DNA of 16,673 bases from JARFUG01 sp050485365 (lineage in GTDB: Bacteria; Desulfobacterota; Desulfuromonadia; Desulfuromonadales; JACZKF01): assembly GCA_050485365.1 (NCBI GenBank), contig JBJHBH010000079.1, positions 1-16,673 of the forward strand, given 5' to 3'. Below are positions 6,606-13,294 of the stretch, piece by piece (the first letter of the stretch is position 1; each line of letters starts with the position of its first letter). The notes beneath the pieces are model-generated. The model saw only the letters and a program-made list of their open reading frames with translations. It ran no database searches and was not told the DNA's origin. Made by a program: the position numbers and the translations under genes.

Positions 6606-6874
6606 AAGTCTTTGCCTTGCTGGCGACAGCCATCACCGGAGCGATTCTGCTCTACGGAACCGCCGATTTCCCCGCCTGGGGCGATCCCGAGTCTCCGGCG
6701 AGCACCCACGTCTCGGCGTACTTCATCGAGACGGTGGTGCGCGACACCCACATGCCGAACCTTGTGGCGGCGGTGCTGGGCGACTACCGGGCCTACGACA
6801 CCATGTTCGAGCTCGTCGTCATCTACTGCGCGGGGATGGCGGTGCTGGCCGTGCTGCGGGGGGCGCGCTCATGA
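6602..6874 (+). CDS. MbhE-like subunit (equivalent to the end of MrpA)
   Basis: 90 residues from TTG at 6602-6604, which overlaps the previous stop as TTGA; AGGAG at 6591-6595 is well placed, so the rare start codon is credible. Two helices, about 3-20 and 67-85, flank a conserved outer loop with DFPAWGDPESPASTHVSAYF, ETVVRDTHMPNLVAAVL and DYRAYDTMFE. The last corresponds to the 'DYRG.DTL.E' motif of MbhE and MrpA C-termini. The E69 in DTMFELVVIY probably corresponds to the conserved helix Glu, as inferred by alignment in mind. It ends in an ATGA overlap with mrpB. Confidence 0.87.
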   Translation: MKVFALLATAITGAILLYGTADFPAWGDPESPASTHVSAYFIETVVRDTHMPNLVAAVLGDYRAYDTMFELVVIYCAGMAVLAVLRGARS

Positions 6875-7350
6875 AGAGCTTCAGGGAGCATGCGCACAGT
6901 GCCGAAGGGGGGACGGATCTGATCATCCGCACCTCGGTGCGTCTGATGGTCCCGTTCATCCAGCTCTTCGGCATGTACGTCATCGTGCACGGGCACTACA
7001 GCCCCGGCGGCGGCTTTCAGGGGGGGGTCCTTCTCGGGGCGGCCTTCATCCTGCTCGCTCTGGCCTACGGGGTGGAGTACTCGAAGAAGTACATGTCCGA
7101 GCTCGCCAACTTCCTCATCGTCAACATCGGGGTCTTCATCTTCGCCGGCTTCGGCATCCTGTGCGCGTTGGTGGGGGGCTTCTTTCTCGACTACGGCGCC
7201 ATGGCCAACGTCATCCCCATGTCTCTGCCCGAGTGGCGCTACTGGGGGGTCTTCGTCGTCGAGGTCGGTGTCGGCATGGGTGTCATGGGGATCATGGTCT
7301 CCCTTTACTGGGACCTGGCCTCCGGCGGCAGCCGCAAGGAGGGGCTCTAA
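6871..7350 (+). CDS. mrpB: Mrp-type cation/H+ antiporter subunit B (MrpB/MbhF-like)
   Basis: 159 residues, standard for MrpB (MnhB domain), a four-helix membrane subunit. A hydrophilic N-terminus (1-20) with IIRTSVRLMVPFIQLFGMYVIVHGH leads into the family signature YSPGGGFQGGVLLGAAFILLAL (about 44-64), which is unmistakable. Later helices are at about 85-107 and 125-148. It overlaps the MbhE-like gene by 4 nt. It carries AAGGAGGGG near its 3' end that serves mrpC. Confidence 0.94.
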   Translation: MKSFREHAHSAEGGTDLIIRTSVRLMVPFIQLFGMYVIVHGHYSPGGGFQGGVLLGAAFILLALAYGVEYSKKYMSELANFLIVNIGVFIFAGFGILCALVGGFFLDYGAMANVIPMSLPEWRYWGVFVVEVGVGMGVMGIMVSLYWDLASGGSRKEGL

Positions 7351-7351
7351 G

Positions 7352-7732
7352 ATGCTTGAAGAGATCATTGCGAAATACAACTACTGGATCTATGTGGTGC
7401 TGATGATGATCGGCTTCTACGCCATGATCGGAAAGCGCAACATGGTGAAGAAGCTGCTGGGGATGAACATCTTCCAGACGACCATCATCCTCTTTTTCAT
7501 CTCGACCGGCGTCAAGCGCGACGCGGGGATCCCCATCGTCGACAAGTACGCGGGGCTCGCCGGTGAGCTGGAGGTCGCCGCGGTGATGAACCCCCTGCCC
7601 CACGTGCTGATGCTCACCGCCATCGTCGTCGGCGTCAGCGTCACCGGCGTCGCGCTGGCGGTCCTGACCCGCGTCTACCGCGAGTACGGGACGCTGGAAG
7701 AAGACGAAATTCTGGAAAAAATCGGGCGATGA
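7352..7732 (+). CDS. mrpC: Mrp-type cation/H+ antiporter subunit C (MrpC/MbhG-like, NuoK family)
   Basis: 126 residues from the ATG at 7352, which follows the mrpB stop by one base and has AAGGAGGGG (7336-7344) ideally placed. MrpC is homologous to NuoK of complex I, with three helices (about 10-26, 38-53, 85-108). Family blocks are KRNMVKKLLGMNIFQTTIILFFI and NPLPHVLMLTAIVVGVSVTGVALA; the second matches the MrpC 'NPLP.AL.LTAIVVG' signature. The insert KRDAGIPIVDKY between helices two and three is normal. It overlaps mrpD by 4 nt (ATGA). Confidence 0.94.
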   Translation: MLEEIIAKYNYWIYVVLMMIGFYAMIGKRNMVKKLLGMNIFQTTIILFFISTGVKRDAGIPIVDKYAGLAGELEVAAVMNPLPHVLMLTAIVVGVSVTGVALAVLTRVYREYGTLEEDEILEKIGR

Positions 7733-9201
7733 CACAAAATCTCTTTATCTACGCGATCATGGCGCCCCTTCTGGCCGCCCTGCCGGTCAACCTGATGGCG
7801 CGCTCCTATCGCCCCTGGACGGGACCCATTGCGGTGGGCGCCCTCATCTTCTCGGCCGTCACCTCGGCGATCGTTCTGGCCGACGTGCTGAAGAACGGCA
7901 CCATCCATTACACCCTGGGGAACTGGCCCGTCCCCTTCGGGATGGAGCTCATCGTCGATCCCCTCGGGGCGATGATGCTGGTGGTCGTCGCTGTCGGCGC
8001 CCTCTTCGCCATCTCCTCGGCGATCAGCTCGGTGAGCGCCGAGATGCCCGGGCAGGAGCACCTCTTCTTCACCCTCGCTCTGATCATGATCACCGGCCTC
8101 ATGGGGCTGGTCGTCTCCGCCGACGCCTTCAACATCTACGTCCTGCTGGAAATCACCGCCATTACCTGCTACGGCCTCATCGCCATGGGGAAAGGGCGGG
8201 CTCCGCTGGCGAGCTTCAACTACGTCATCATGGGGACGATCGGCGCCTGCTTCTATCTGCTGGGGATCGGCTACCTCTATATCCTCACCGGCTCGCTCAA
8301 CATGCCCGACATCGCCGGGATCATCCCCGGCCTCGACGCGCCGGCGGCGGTGGCGACGAGCTTCGCCTTCCTGATGGTCGGGCTGTGGATCAAGATGGGG
8401 TTCTTCCCGCTGCACGGCTGGCTCCCCAACGCCTACACCTACGCCCCGTCGGCGACGAGCGTGCTGATGGCGCCGCTGATGACGAAGGTCTCGGTCTTCC
8501 TCATGATCCGGGTGATGTTCTTTCTCTACTCCCCGGAGTACGCCTTCGATCACCCCGGCGTGCAGCAGCTCATCATCTGGGCCGCCGCCCTGGCCATCGT
8601 CGTCGCATCGAGCTTCGCCCTGGCGCAGACCGAGCTCAAGAAGATGCTCGCCTACGTCGTCGTCGCCGAGGTCGGCTACATGGTGGGGGGGGTGTGGCTC
8701 GCCAACTCCACCGGCCTCACCGGCGCGATCCTGCACATCGTCAACGACGCCCTGATGACGCTGGTGATGTTCCTGGCCGCCGCAGCGGTTATCTACAAGG
8801 TCGGCGGCAGCCGCTTCAGCGACTTCGCGGGGCTCTACCGCAAGATGCCGATCACCATGGCGGCCTTCACCCTGGGGGCCTTCGCCCTCATCGGGGTTCC
8901 GCCGACGTGCGGCTTCTTCAGCAAATGGTATCTCATCCTCGGGGGGATCGAGGCGGGGCAGTTCAGCTATGTCGCCGCGCTGGTGGTGAGCTCTTTGGTG
9001 AACGCCGTCATCTTCTTCCGCATCATCGAGATCGCCTTCTTCCAGAAGCCCGAAGGGGAGGAGATCATCCAACGTGCGGAGGCGCCGTTGCCGATCCTGG
9101 TGCCGCTGGTCGTCGGCGCCGTCGCCCTCATCGTCGTCGGACTCTTCAGCGGCCAGATCGTCGGCGGGCTGATCGCTCCGGCGCTGCCCTGGAGCTTCTA
9201 G
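7729..9201 (+). CDS. mrpD: Mrp antiporter subunit D, antiporter-like subunit 1 (MrpD/MbhH position)
   Basis: 490 residues, family-normal; about 14 helices of the ND2/ND4/ND5 (proton-conducting transporter) fold. Conserved charges expected for ion translocation are E141 in VLLEITAITCYG (TM5), K222 in LWIKMGFFPLHGWLP (TM7), K253 in MAPLMTKVSVFLMIR (TM8) and K399 in CGFFSKW (TM12). In the segment equivalent to 'HxxxHAxxK' it reads HIVNDALMT, so a second His is Asp (D340) and the usual Lys is Thr (T344). This may be a subfamily trait. Position after mrpC matches MrpD and MbhH. Translation is probably coupled to mrpC (ATGA overlap). A hairpin begins at its stop codon. Confidence 0.92.
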   Translation: MTQNLFIYAIMAPLLAALPVNLMARSYRPWTGPIAVGALIFSAVTSAIVLADVLKNGTIHYTLGNWPVPFGMELIVDPLGAMMLVVVAVGALFAISSAISSVSAEMPGQEHLFFTLALIMITGLMGLVVSADAFNIYVLLEITAITCYGLIAMGKGRAPLASFNYVIMGTIGACFYLLGIGYLYILTGSLNMPDIAGIIPGLDAPAAVATSFAFLMVGLWIKMGFFPLHGWLPNAYTYAPSATSVLMAPLMTKVSVFLMIRVMFFLYSPEYAFDHPGVQQLIIWAAALAIVVASSFALAQTELKKMLAYVVVAEVGYMVGGVWLANSTGLTGAILHIVNDALMTLVMFLAAAAVIYKVGGSRFSDFAGLYRKMPITMAAFTLGAFALIGVPPTCGFFSKWYLILGGIEAGQFSYVAALVVSSLVNAVIFFRIIEIAFFQKPEGEEIIQRAEAPLPILVPLVVGAVALIVVGLFSGQIVGGLIAPALPWSF

Positions 9202-9218
9202 TGCGGCCCGCGCCGCAC
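9201..9218 (+). promoter_or_regulatory. Intercistronic hairpin at the mrpD stop codon
   Basis: GTGCGGC (9201-9207) and GCCGCAC (9212-9218) form a perfect 7-bp GC-rich stem with a 4-nt CCGC loop. It begins at the last base of the mrpD TAG. It lies in the only gap of more than 4 nt inside the Mrp cluster (37 nt). Only GTTT follows, so it is unlikely to be an efficient intrinsic terminator; an mRNA-stabilising or processing element is more likely. Confidence 0.45.
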
Positions 9219-9238
9219 GTTTCCATCGGACACTGACT

Positions 9239-10708
9239 ATGCACCTGGAACACTCCATTCTCCCTCTGGCGGCGGTCCTCGTCTCGTTGCTCGCGGCGAT
9301 CCCCATCTTGCTCAGCGATCGCCGCCCGAACCTGCGCGAGATGTGGACCCTGCTGGCCGGGGTCTCCATGTTCCTGATCGTCGCCTCCATGGTCCCGACC
9401 GTGCTGGCGGGCAATCAGCCGACGATCACCCTGTTCGAGGTCATCCCCGGGGTGCCGATCCAGCTGCGCGTCGACTCCATGGGGATGCTCTTTGCGCTGA
9501 TCGCCTCGTTCCTCTTCATCCTGACCTCGATCTACTCCATCGGCTACATGCGCTCGCTGCAGGAGCACGATCAGACGCGCTATTTCGCCTCCTTCGCGGT
9601 GGCGATCGGCGCCACGGTCGGCGTCGCCTTCTCGGCGAACCTCCTCACCCTCTATCTCTTCTACGAGATGCTCTCGCTCTCCACCTACCCGCTGGTGGCC
9701 CACGAGCGCAACGCCGAGTCGCGCTCCTCGGGGCGGCGCTACCTCTCCATCCTTCTGGGGACCTCCGTCGGCTTCGCCCTGCCGGCGATGATGATGACGT
9801 ACGCCTTCGCCGGAACCCTCGACTTCACCGTCGGCGGCATCCTGGGCGGCACGGCTCCTCCGGTGGTGCTGAGCTTGATGCTGGTGATGCTCGTGGCGGG
9901 ATTCGCCAAGTGCGGCGTCATGCCGTTTCACGCCTGGCTCCCCGCGGCGATGGTGGCGCCGACGCCGGTCAGCAGCTTTTTGCACGGGGTCGCCGTCGTC
10001 AAGGTCGGCGTCTTCTCGGTGCTGCGCGTCCTGCTCGACATCTTCGGCATCGACGTTCTGGGCTCCATCGCCACCGGCGCGGCCCTCCCCTATTTCGTGA
10101 GCTTCACCATCATCGCCGCCTCCATCGTCGCCCTCTCGCAGGACAACCTGAAGAGGCGCCTCGCCTACTCGACGGTGGGGCAGCTCTCCTACATCATGCT
10201 CGGGGTGTCGCTTTTGAGCCCGGCGGCGGTCACCGGCGGCATCATGCACATCGCCAGCCACGCCTTCGCCAAGGTCACTCTCTTTTACTGCGCCGGCGCC
10301 ATCTACGTCGCCTCGCACAAAAAGTACATCTCGCAGATGAAGGGGCTCGGGCGGGTGATGCCGATCACCTTCGGCGCCTTCTTCATCGCATCGCTCAGCA
10401 TGATCGGCGCTCCACCCTCGGCCGGCTTCGTCTCCAAGTGGCTGATGCTCAACGGCGCTCTCGACGCCGACATGATCATCATCTTCGGCGTCCTTTTGAG
10501 CAGTACGCTCCTCAACGCCGCCTACTTCGTCCCCATCGTCTACCAGGGCTTCTTCGGCAAGCCGTCCGAGGACGTCGCCGCCATCCAGGGGATCAAGGAG
10601 GCGCCGCTCACCCTCGTCGTCCCGTTGTCCATCACCGCTCTCATTTCGCTGGCGATCGGCATGTATCCACACTTCTTCCTGGGCTTTGCTGAGGCTGTTC
10701 TGCCATGA
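9239..10708 (+). CDS. Antiporter-like subunit 2 (MrpD/ND4-type proton-conducting transporter)
   Basis: 489 residues, about 14 helices, ND2/ND4/ND5 superfamily. It carries the full set of expected charged residues: E143 in LFYEMLSLSTYP (TM5), K224 in AGFAKCGVMPFHAWLP (TM7), K255 in HGVAVVKVGVF (TM8), K345 in HIASHAFAKVTLF, and K400 in AGFVSKW (TM12). LKRRLAYSTVGQLSYI (304-319) is the usual discontinuous-helix region. It is the most canonical of the three antiporter-like subunits here and should translocate H+ (or Na+) on its own pathway. ATG 9239 has only a weak purine stretch upstream. It ends in an ATGA overlap with the 86-residue gene. It is not a sequence-level duplicate of the first subunit; shared blocks are family motifs only. 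Confidence 0.9.
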   Translation: MHLEHSILPLAAVLVSLLAAIPILLSDRRPNLREMWTLLAGVSMFLIVASMVPTVLAGNQPTITLFEVIPGVPIQLRVDSMGMLFALIASFLFILTSIYSIGYMRSLQEHDQTRYFASFAVAIGATVGVAFSANLLTLYLFYEMLSLSTYPLVAHERNAESRSSGRRYLSILLGTSVGFALPAMMMTYAFAGTLDFTVGGILGGTAPPVVLSLMLVMLVAGFAKCGVMPFHAWLPAAMVAPTPVSSFLHGVAVVKVGVFSVLRVLLDIFGIDVLGSIATGAALPYFVSFTIIAASIVALSQDNLKRRLAYSTVGQLSYIMLGVSLLSPAAVTGGIMHIASHAFAKVTLFYCAGAIYVASHKKYISQMKGLGRVMPITFGAFFIASLSMIGAPPSAGFVSKWLMLNGALDADMIIIFGVLLSSTLLNAAYFVPIVYQGFFGKPSEDVAAIQGIKEAPLTLVVPLSITALISLAIGMYPHFFLGFAEAVLP

Positions 10709-10965
10709 ACCTCGTACGGATATTCGACGCTCTGCTGCAGCGCTGGAGTCTTCTGGTGCGGCTTTTCATCGGGCTGCTCGTTCTGCTCGTGATCGCCGAC
10801 TCCATCCCCGCCATTGTCGACAAGGATCTGGCCTACACGGCCCTCGATCGCCTGCCCGGCTTCTGGTCGCTCTTCGGATTCCTCGGCTGCATCTTCTTCA
10901 TCTTCTTCTCCAAGTTCCTGGGCAAGCTCGGTATCTGGCAGAAGGAGGATTACTACGATGACTGA
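10705..10965 (+). CDS. Unrecognised 86-residue two-helix membrane protein in the Mrp cluster
   Basis: 86 residues, not matched to a family I know. It has two hydrophobic helices (about 14-36 and 51-72) joined by a short acidic loop, IPAIVDKDLAYTALDRLPG, and an acidic, aromatic tail IWQKEDYYDD. It is real by context: ATGA overlap with the preceding antiporter-like gene, an 8-nt overlap with the following one, and a GAGG (10691-10694) 10 nt before its ATG. It carries the strong ribosome-binding site of the next gene inside its 3' end. By position it could be a small structural subunit, functionally like MbhI (the MrpA-like linker that attaches the membrane arm), but I see no clear sequence basis for that. 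Confidence 0.8.
   Translation: MNLVRIFDALLQRWSLLVRLFIGLLVLLVIADSIPAIVDKDLAYTALDRLPGFWSLFGFLGCIFFIFFSKFLGKLGIWQKEDYYDD
10942..10948 (+). promoter_or_regulatory. Strong Shine-Dalgarno inside the 86-residue gene for the third antiporter subunit
   Basis: AAGGAGG at 10942-10948 lies 9 nt before the ATG at 10958, within the coding region of the preceding small gene (where it encodes part of its QKED segment). It fixes the start of the downstream gene at 10958 rather than at upstream in-frame codons. Confidence 0.75.
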
Positions 10966-12754
10966 TCTGTGGCTCCATCCCGCACTGATCCTCCTCGCCG
11001 GGGCGGCGCTGCTCCCGCTCGTCCCCGAGCGCCTGCGCAAGGGGTATATGCTCCTTGTCCCGGCGCTGACCTTCGCCCGCATCTATTTCATGGATCACGG
11101 CGTCTACGGGCAAGTCCCTTTCATCGCCTGGGAGCTGACCTTCGGCCGGGTCGATTCGCTGTCGCAGATCTTCGGCTACATCATGGCGCTGATGGCGCTG
11201 ATCGGCACCCTCTACGGTCTGCACGTGCGCCGCAAGGGGGAGTTCGCCGCCGCCTGGGTCTACGTCGGCGGATCGCTGGGGGTCATCTACGCCGGAGATC
11301 TGCTGACGCTCTTCGTCTTCTGGGAGCTGATGGCCTTCTCCTCGGTCTTCCTCATCTGGTACCGCGGACGCAAGGAGTCCCTCGCCTCGGGCTTTCGCTA
11401 CCTGATGGTCCACGCCGCCGGAGGGGTTGCTCTGCTGGCCGGGATCCTGCTCTACGCCCAGGGGGCCGAGAGCCTTGCCTTCAGCGCCTTCAACGTGGCG
11501 CAGCCCGGGATCGGCGAGTGGCTGATCCTCATCGGCTTCATCCTCAACGCCGCGGTGCCGCCGCTGCACGCATGGCTCCCCGACGGCTACGCCGAGGCGA
11601 CCTTCAGCGGCTCGGTCTTTTTGTGCACCTTCACCACCAAGACCGCCGTCTACGCCCTGGTGCGCGGCTTTCCGGGCCTGGAGATCCTCATCTGGCTCGG
11701 GGTCATCATGGTGCTGTACGGCGTCACCTACGCCTTTTTGGTCAACGACGCCAGGCGCCTCCTCTCCTACCACATCGTCAGTCAGGTCGGCTACATGGTG
11801 ACGGGGGTCGGTATCGGGACCCAGCTCGCTCTCAACGGGGTGTGCGCCCACGCCTTCGCCCACATCCTCTACAAGGGGCTCCTCTTCATGGGGACCGGCT
11901 CGGTCCTCTACATGACGGGGCAGAGCAAGTTCACCGAGCTCGGCGGGCTCTACAAAAAGATGCCCTGGACCTTCGTCTTCACCCTCATCGGGGCGCTGGC
12001 CATTTCGGCATTCCCGCTGTTCAGCGGCTTCGTCTCCAAGGCGATGACGGTTTCGGCCGCCTTCTACCAGGATCTGGTGTGGGCCGCCTTTTTGCTGATG
12101 CTCGCCTCGGTCGGCACCTTCGTCAGCATCGGGTTGAAGATCTCGTACCTGGTGTGGTTCGGCAAGAACCGCTGTTCGTCCGAGACGTGGGAGAAGGCCG
12201 CCGATCCGCCCTGGAACATGAACGCCGCCATGGCGATCGCCGCCTTCCTGTGCATCTACATCGGGGTCTATACCCCGTACCTCTACACCATGCTGCCCTT
12301 CGACTACGTCTACAATCCGTACACCTCGTATCACGTCTCCGAGGTGCTGCAACTCCTCATGTTCGCCATGCTCGCCTTCTTCGTCCTCATCAAGAAGCTC
12401 GAGCCCTCGCCCAAGGTCGCTCTCGACACCGACTGGTTCTACCGCGTCGGCGGAAGGGCCTTCTACCGCGCGGCGGACAAGGGGGCCAACTCCCTCAACG
12501 TCTGGGGGGATCAGCTCGCCATGCGCCGCATCCCCACGAGCCTCGGGCGCTTCTTCACCATGCCCGGCGGCCACCTGCAGTGGCTGCTGACGCGCTCGCT
12601 CCTGCAGGCGTCCGGGGCGAGCCCGGAGCGTATCGAGAGGGAGCGTCAGGCGATCGCTCAGCGCAGCCGCGAGGGGAGCTACCCCGTGGGGGTGAGCGTC
12701 CTGCTGGCGGTCGTCTTCCTGTCGTTCGTCTCGATCCTCTTCTTTCTCTTTTAA
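10958..12754 (+). CDS. Antiporter-like subunit 3 with C-terminal extension (ND4/ND5-type)
   Basis: 598 residues; about 14 core helices (to about residue 478) plus a roughly 120-residue C-terminal extension. Expected charges are E123 in FVFWELMAFSS (TM5), K228 in TFTTKTAVYAL (TM8), K306 in HILYKGLLF and K361 in GFVSKAMT (TM12). At the TM7 lysine position it has N197 (GFILNAAVPPLHAWLP), a real departure from subunits 1 and 2. The extension starts DTDWFYRVGGRAFYR, continues as an amphipathic stretch, and ends in a single hydrophobic helix (about 577-598) at the very C-terminus. That layout recalls ND5/NuoL, where a lateral helix and last TM follow the core; the correspondence is inferred. It is the last gene of the cluster; a stress protein follows after 32 nt with no terminator seen. 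Confidence 0.9.
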   Translation: MTDLWLHPALILLAGAALLPLVPERLRKGYMLLVPALTFARIYFMDHGVYGQVPFIAWELTFGRVDSLSQIFGYIMALMALIGTLYGLHVRRKGEFAAAWVYVGGSLGVIYAGDLLTLFVFWELMAFSSVFLIWYRGRKESLASGFRYLMVHAAGGVALLAGILLYAQGAESLAFSAFNVAQPGIGEWLILIGFILNAAVPPLHAWLPDGYAEATFSGSVFLCTFTTKTAVYALVRGFPGLEILIWLGVIMVLYGVTYAFLVNDARRLLSYHIVSQVGYMVTGVGIGTQLALNGVCAHAFAHILYKGLLFMGTGSVLYMTGQSKFTELGGLYKKMPWTFVFTLIGALAISAFPLFSGFVSKAMTVSAAFYQDLVWAAFLLMLASVGTFVSIGLKISYLVWFGKNRCSSETWEKAADPPWNMNAAMAIAAFLCIYIGVYTPYLYTMLPFDYVYNPYTSYHVSEVLQLLMFAMLAFFVLIKKLEPSPKVALDTDWFYRVGGRAFYRAADKGANSLNVWGDQLAMRRIPTSLGRFFTMPGGHLQWLLTRSLLQASGASPERIERERQAIAQRSREGSYPVGVSVLLAVVFLSFVSILFFLF

Positions 12755-12786
12755 TTCGAGCCAGGTGCCCCTGAAGGACATCGACC

Positions 12787-13254
12787 ATGCTTAAGATTCT
12801 TCTCGCCCTTGATCTTTCGCCCCATTCGCGCCGGGCCGCCGAGTATCTCGCCCGCGTCGCCCCGCATCTTCCCGGCTGCAGCGTCACGGCGCTGGTGGTG
12901 AGCTCGGGCATACCCTACACTCCCGCTGGAAAGAGCGACGATCCCGCCAAAGAGCCCGAGGTGCACGGCTACGAGGACCACCACAAGGAGGTTCGGGAGT
13001 TGGAGGCGTTTCTCGAAGAGATCCGCGATCTCCTGCTCAAGGGGGGGCTTTCCCCCGATGCCGTTCACCTGCGCATCAAGCCCCTGGGGCGCGGCGTCGC
13101 CCTCGACATCCTCGACGACGCGCAGGTCGAGGGGTGCGACACTATCGTCCTCGGGCGGCGCGGTCTCTCCACGGTGCAGTCGCTGCTGATGGGGAGCGTC
13201 TCCTCGACGGTGGTCAAGAACGCCGAGGGGAAAACCGTCTGGGTGGTCGAATAG
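12787..13254 (+). CDS. Universal stress protein (UspA family)
   Basis: 155 residues, a single Usp domain of usual length. Begins KILLALDLSPHSRRAAEYL (strand 1 and helix 1). It ends with the ATP-binding motif G-2X-G-9X-G(S/T), seen as GRRGLSTVQSLLMGSVSSTVV; the motif suggests an ATP-binding rather than non-binding UspA. A charged insert (about 45-65, GKSDDPAKEPEVHGYEDHH) lies between the first strand pair and the next helix. GAAGGA about 8 nt before the ATG. Being 32 nt after the third antiporter subunit on the same strand with no promoter or terminator seen, it is probably co-transcribed with the Mrp cluster. Usp proteins often sit beside ion transporters, which may suggest a regulatory partnership, unproven here. 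Confidence 0.92.
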   Translation: MLKILLALDLSPHSRRAAEYLARVAPHLPGCSVTALVVSSGIPYTPAGKSDDPAKEPEVHGYEDHHKEVRELEAFLEEIRDLLLKGGLSPDAVHLRIKPLGRGVALDILDDAQVEGCDTIVLGRRGLSTVQSLLMGSVSSTVVKNAEGKTVWVVE

Positions 13255-13294
13255 CGCTGCATCCCCGAGCGCAGAGGCCCACCGCCGAACCGTC

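Noticed and set aside
7675..9414. Long antisense open frame of 579 codons opposite mrpD
   Set aside because: It encodes an Asp/His/Arg-rich, low-complexity sequence typical of the reverse strand of GC-rich membrane-protein genes; the plus-strand genes carry clear family motifs.
9146..10672. Antisense open frame of 508 codons opposite the second antiporter-like gene
   Set aside because: Same composition artefact: Asp, Glu, His, Gly and Arg runs, no domain and no ribosome-binding context.
5239..12754. Hydrogenase or complex I/energy-converting module attached to the antiporter cluster
   Set aside because: No Fe-S Cys motif protein, [NiFe] large-subunit CxxC motif or NuoB/C/D/I-like gene was found on either strand in the window.
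10898..12781. Antisense open frame of 627 codons opposite the third antiporter-like gene
   Set aside because: Shadow of a real, motif-rich plus-strand gene; composition biased and no recognisable fold.
13254..13272. GCGCT...AGCGC inverted repeat after the Usp gene as a terminator
   Set aside because: Only 5 bp with a 9-nt loop and no T-run; expected by chance in GC-rich sequence.
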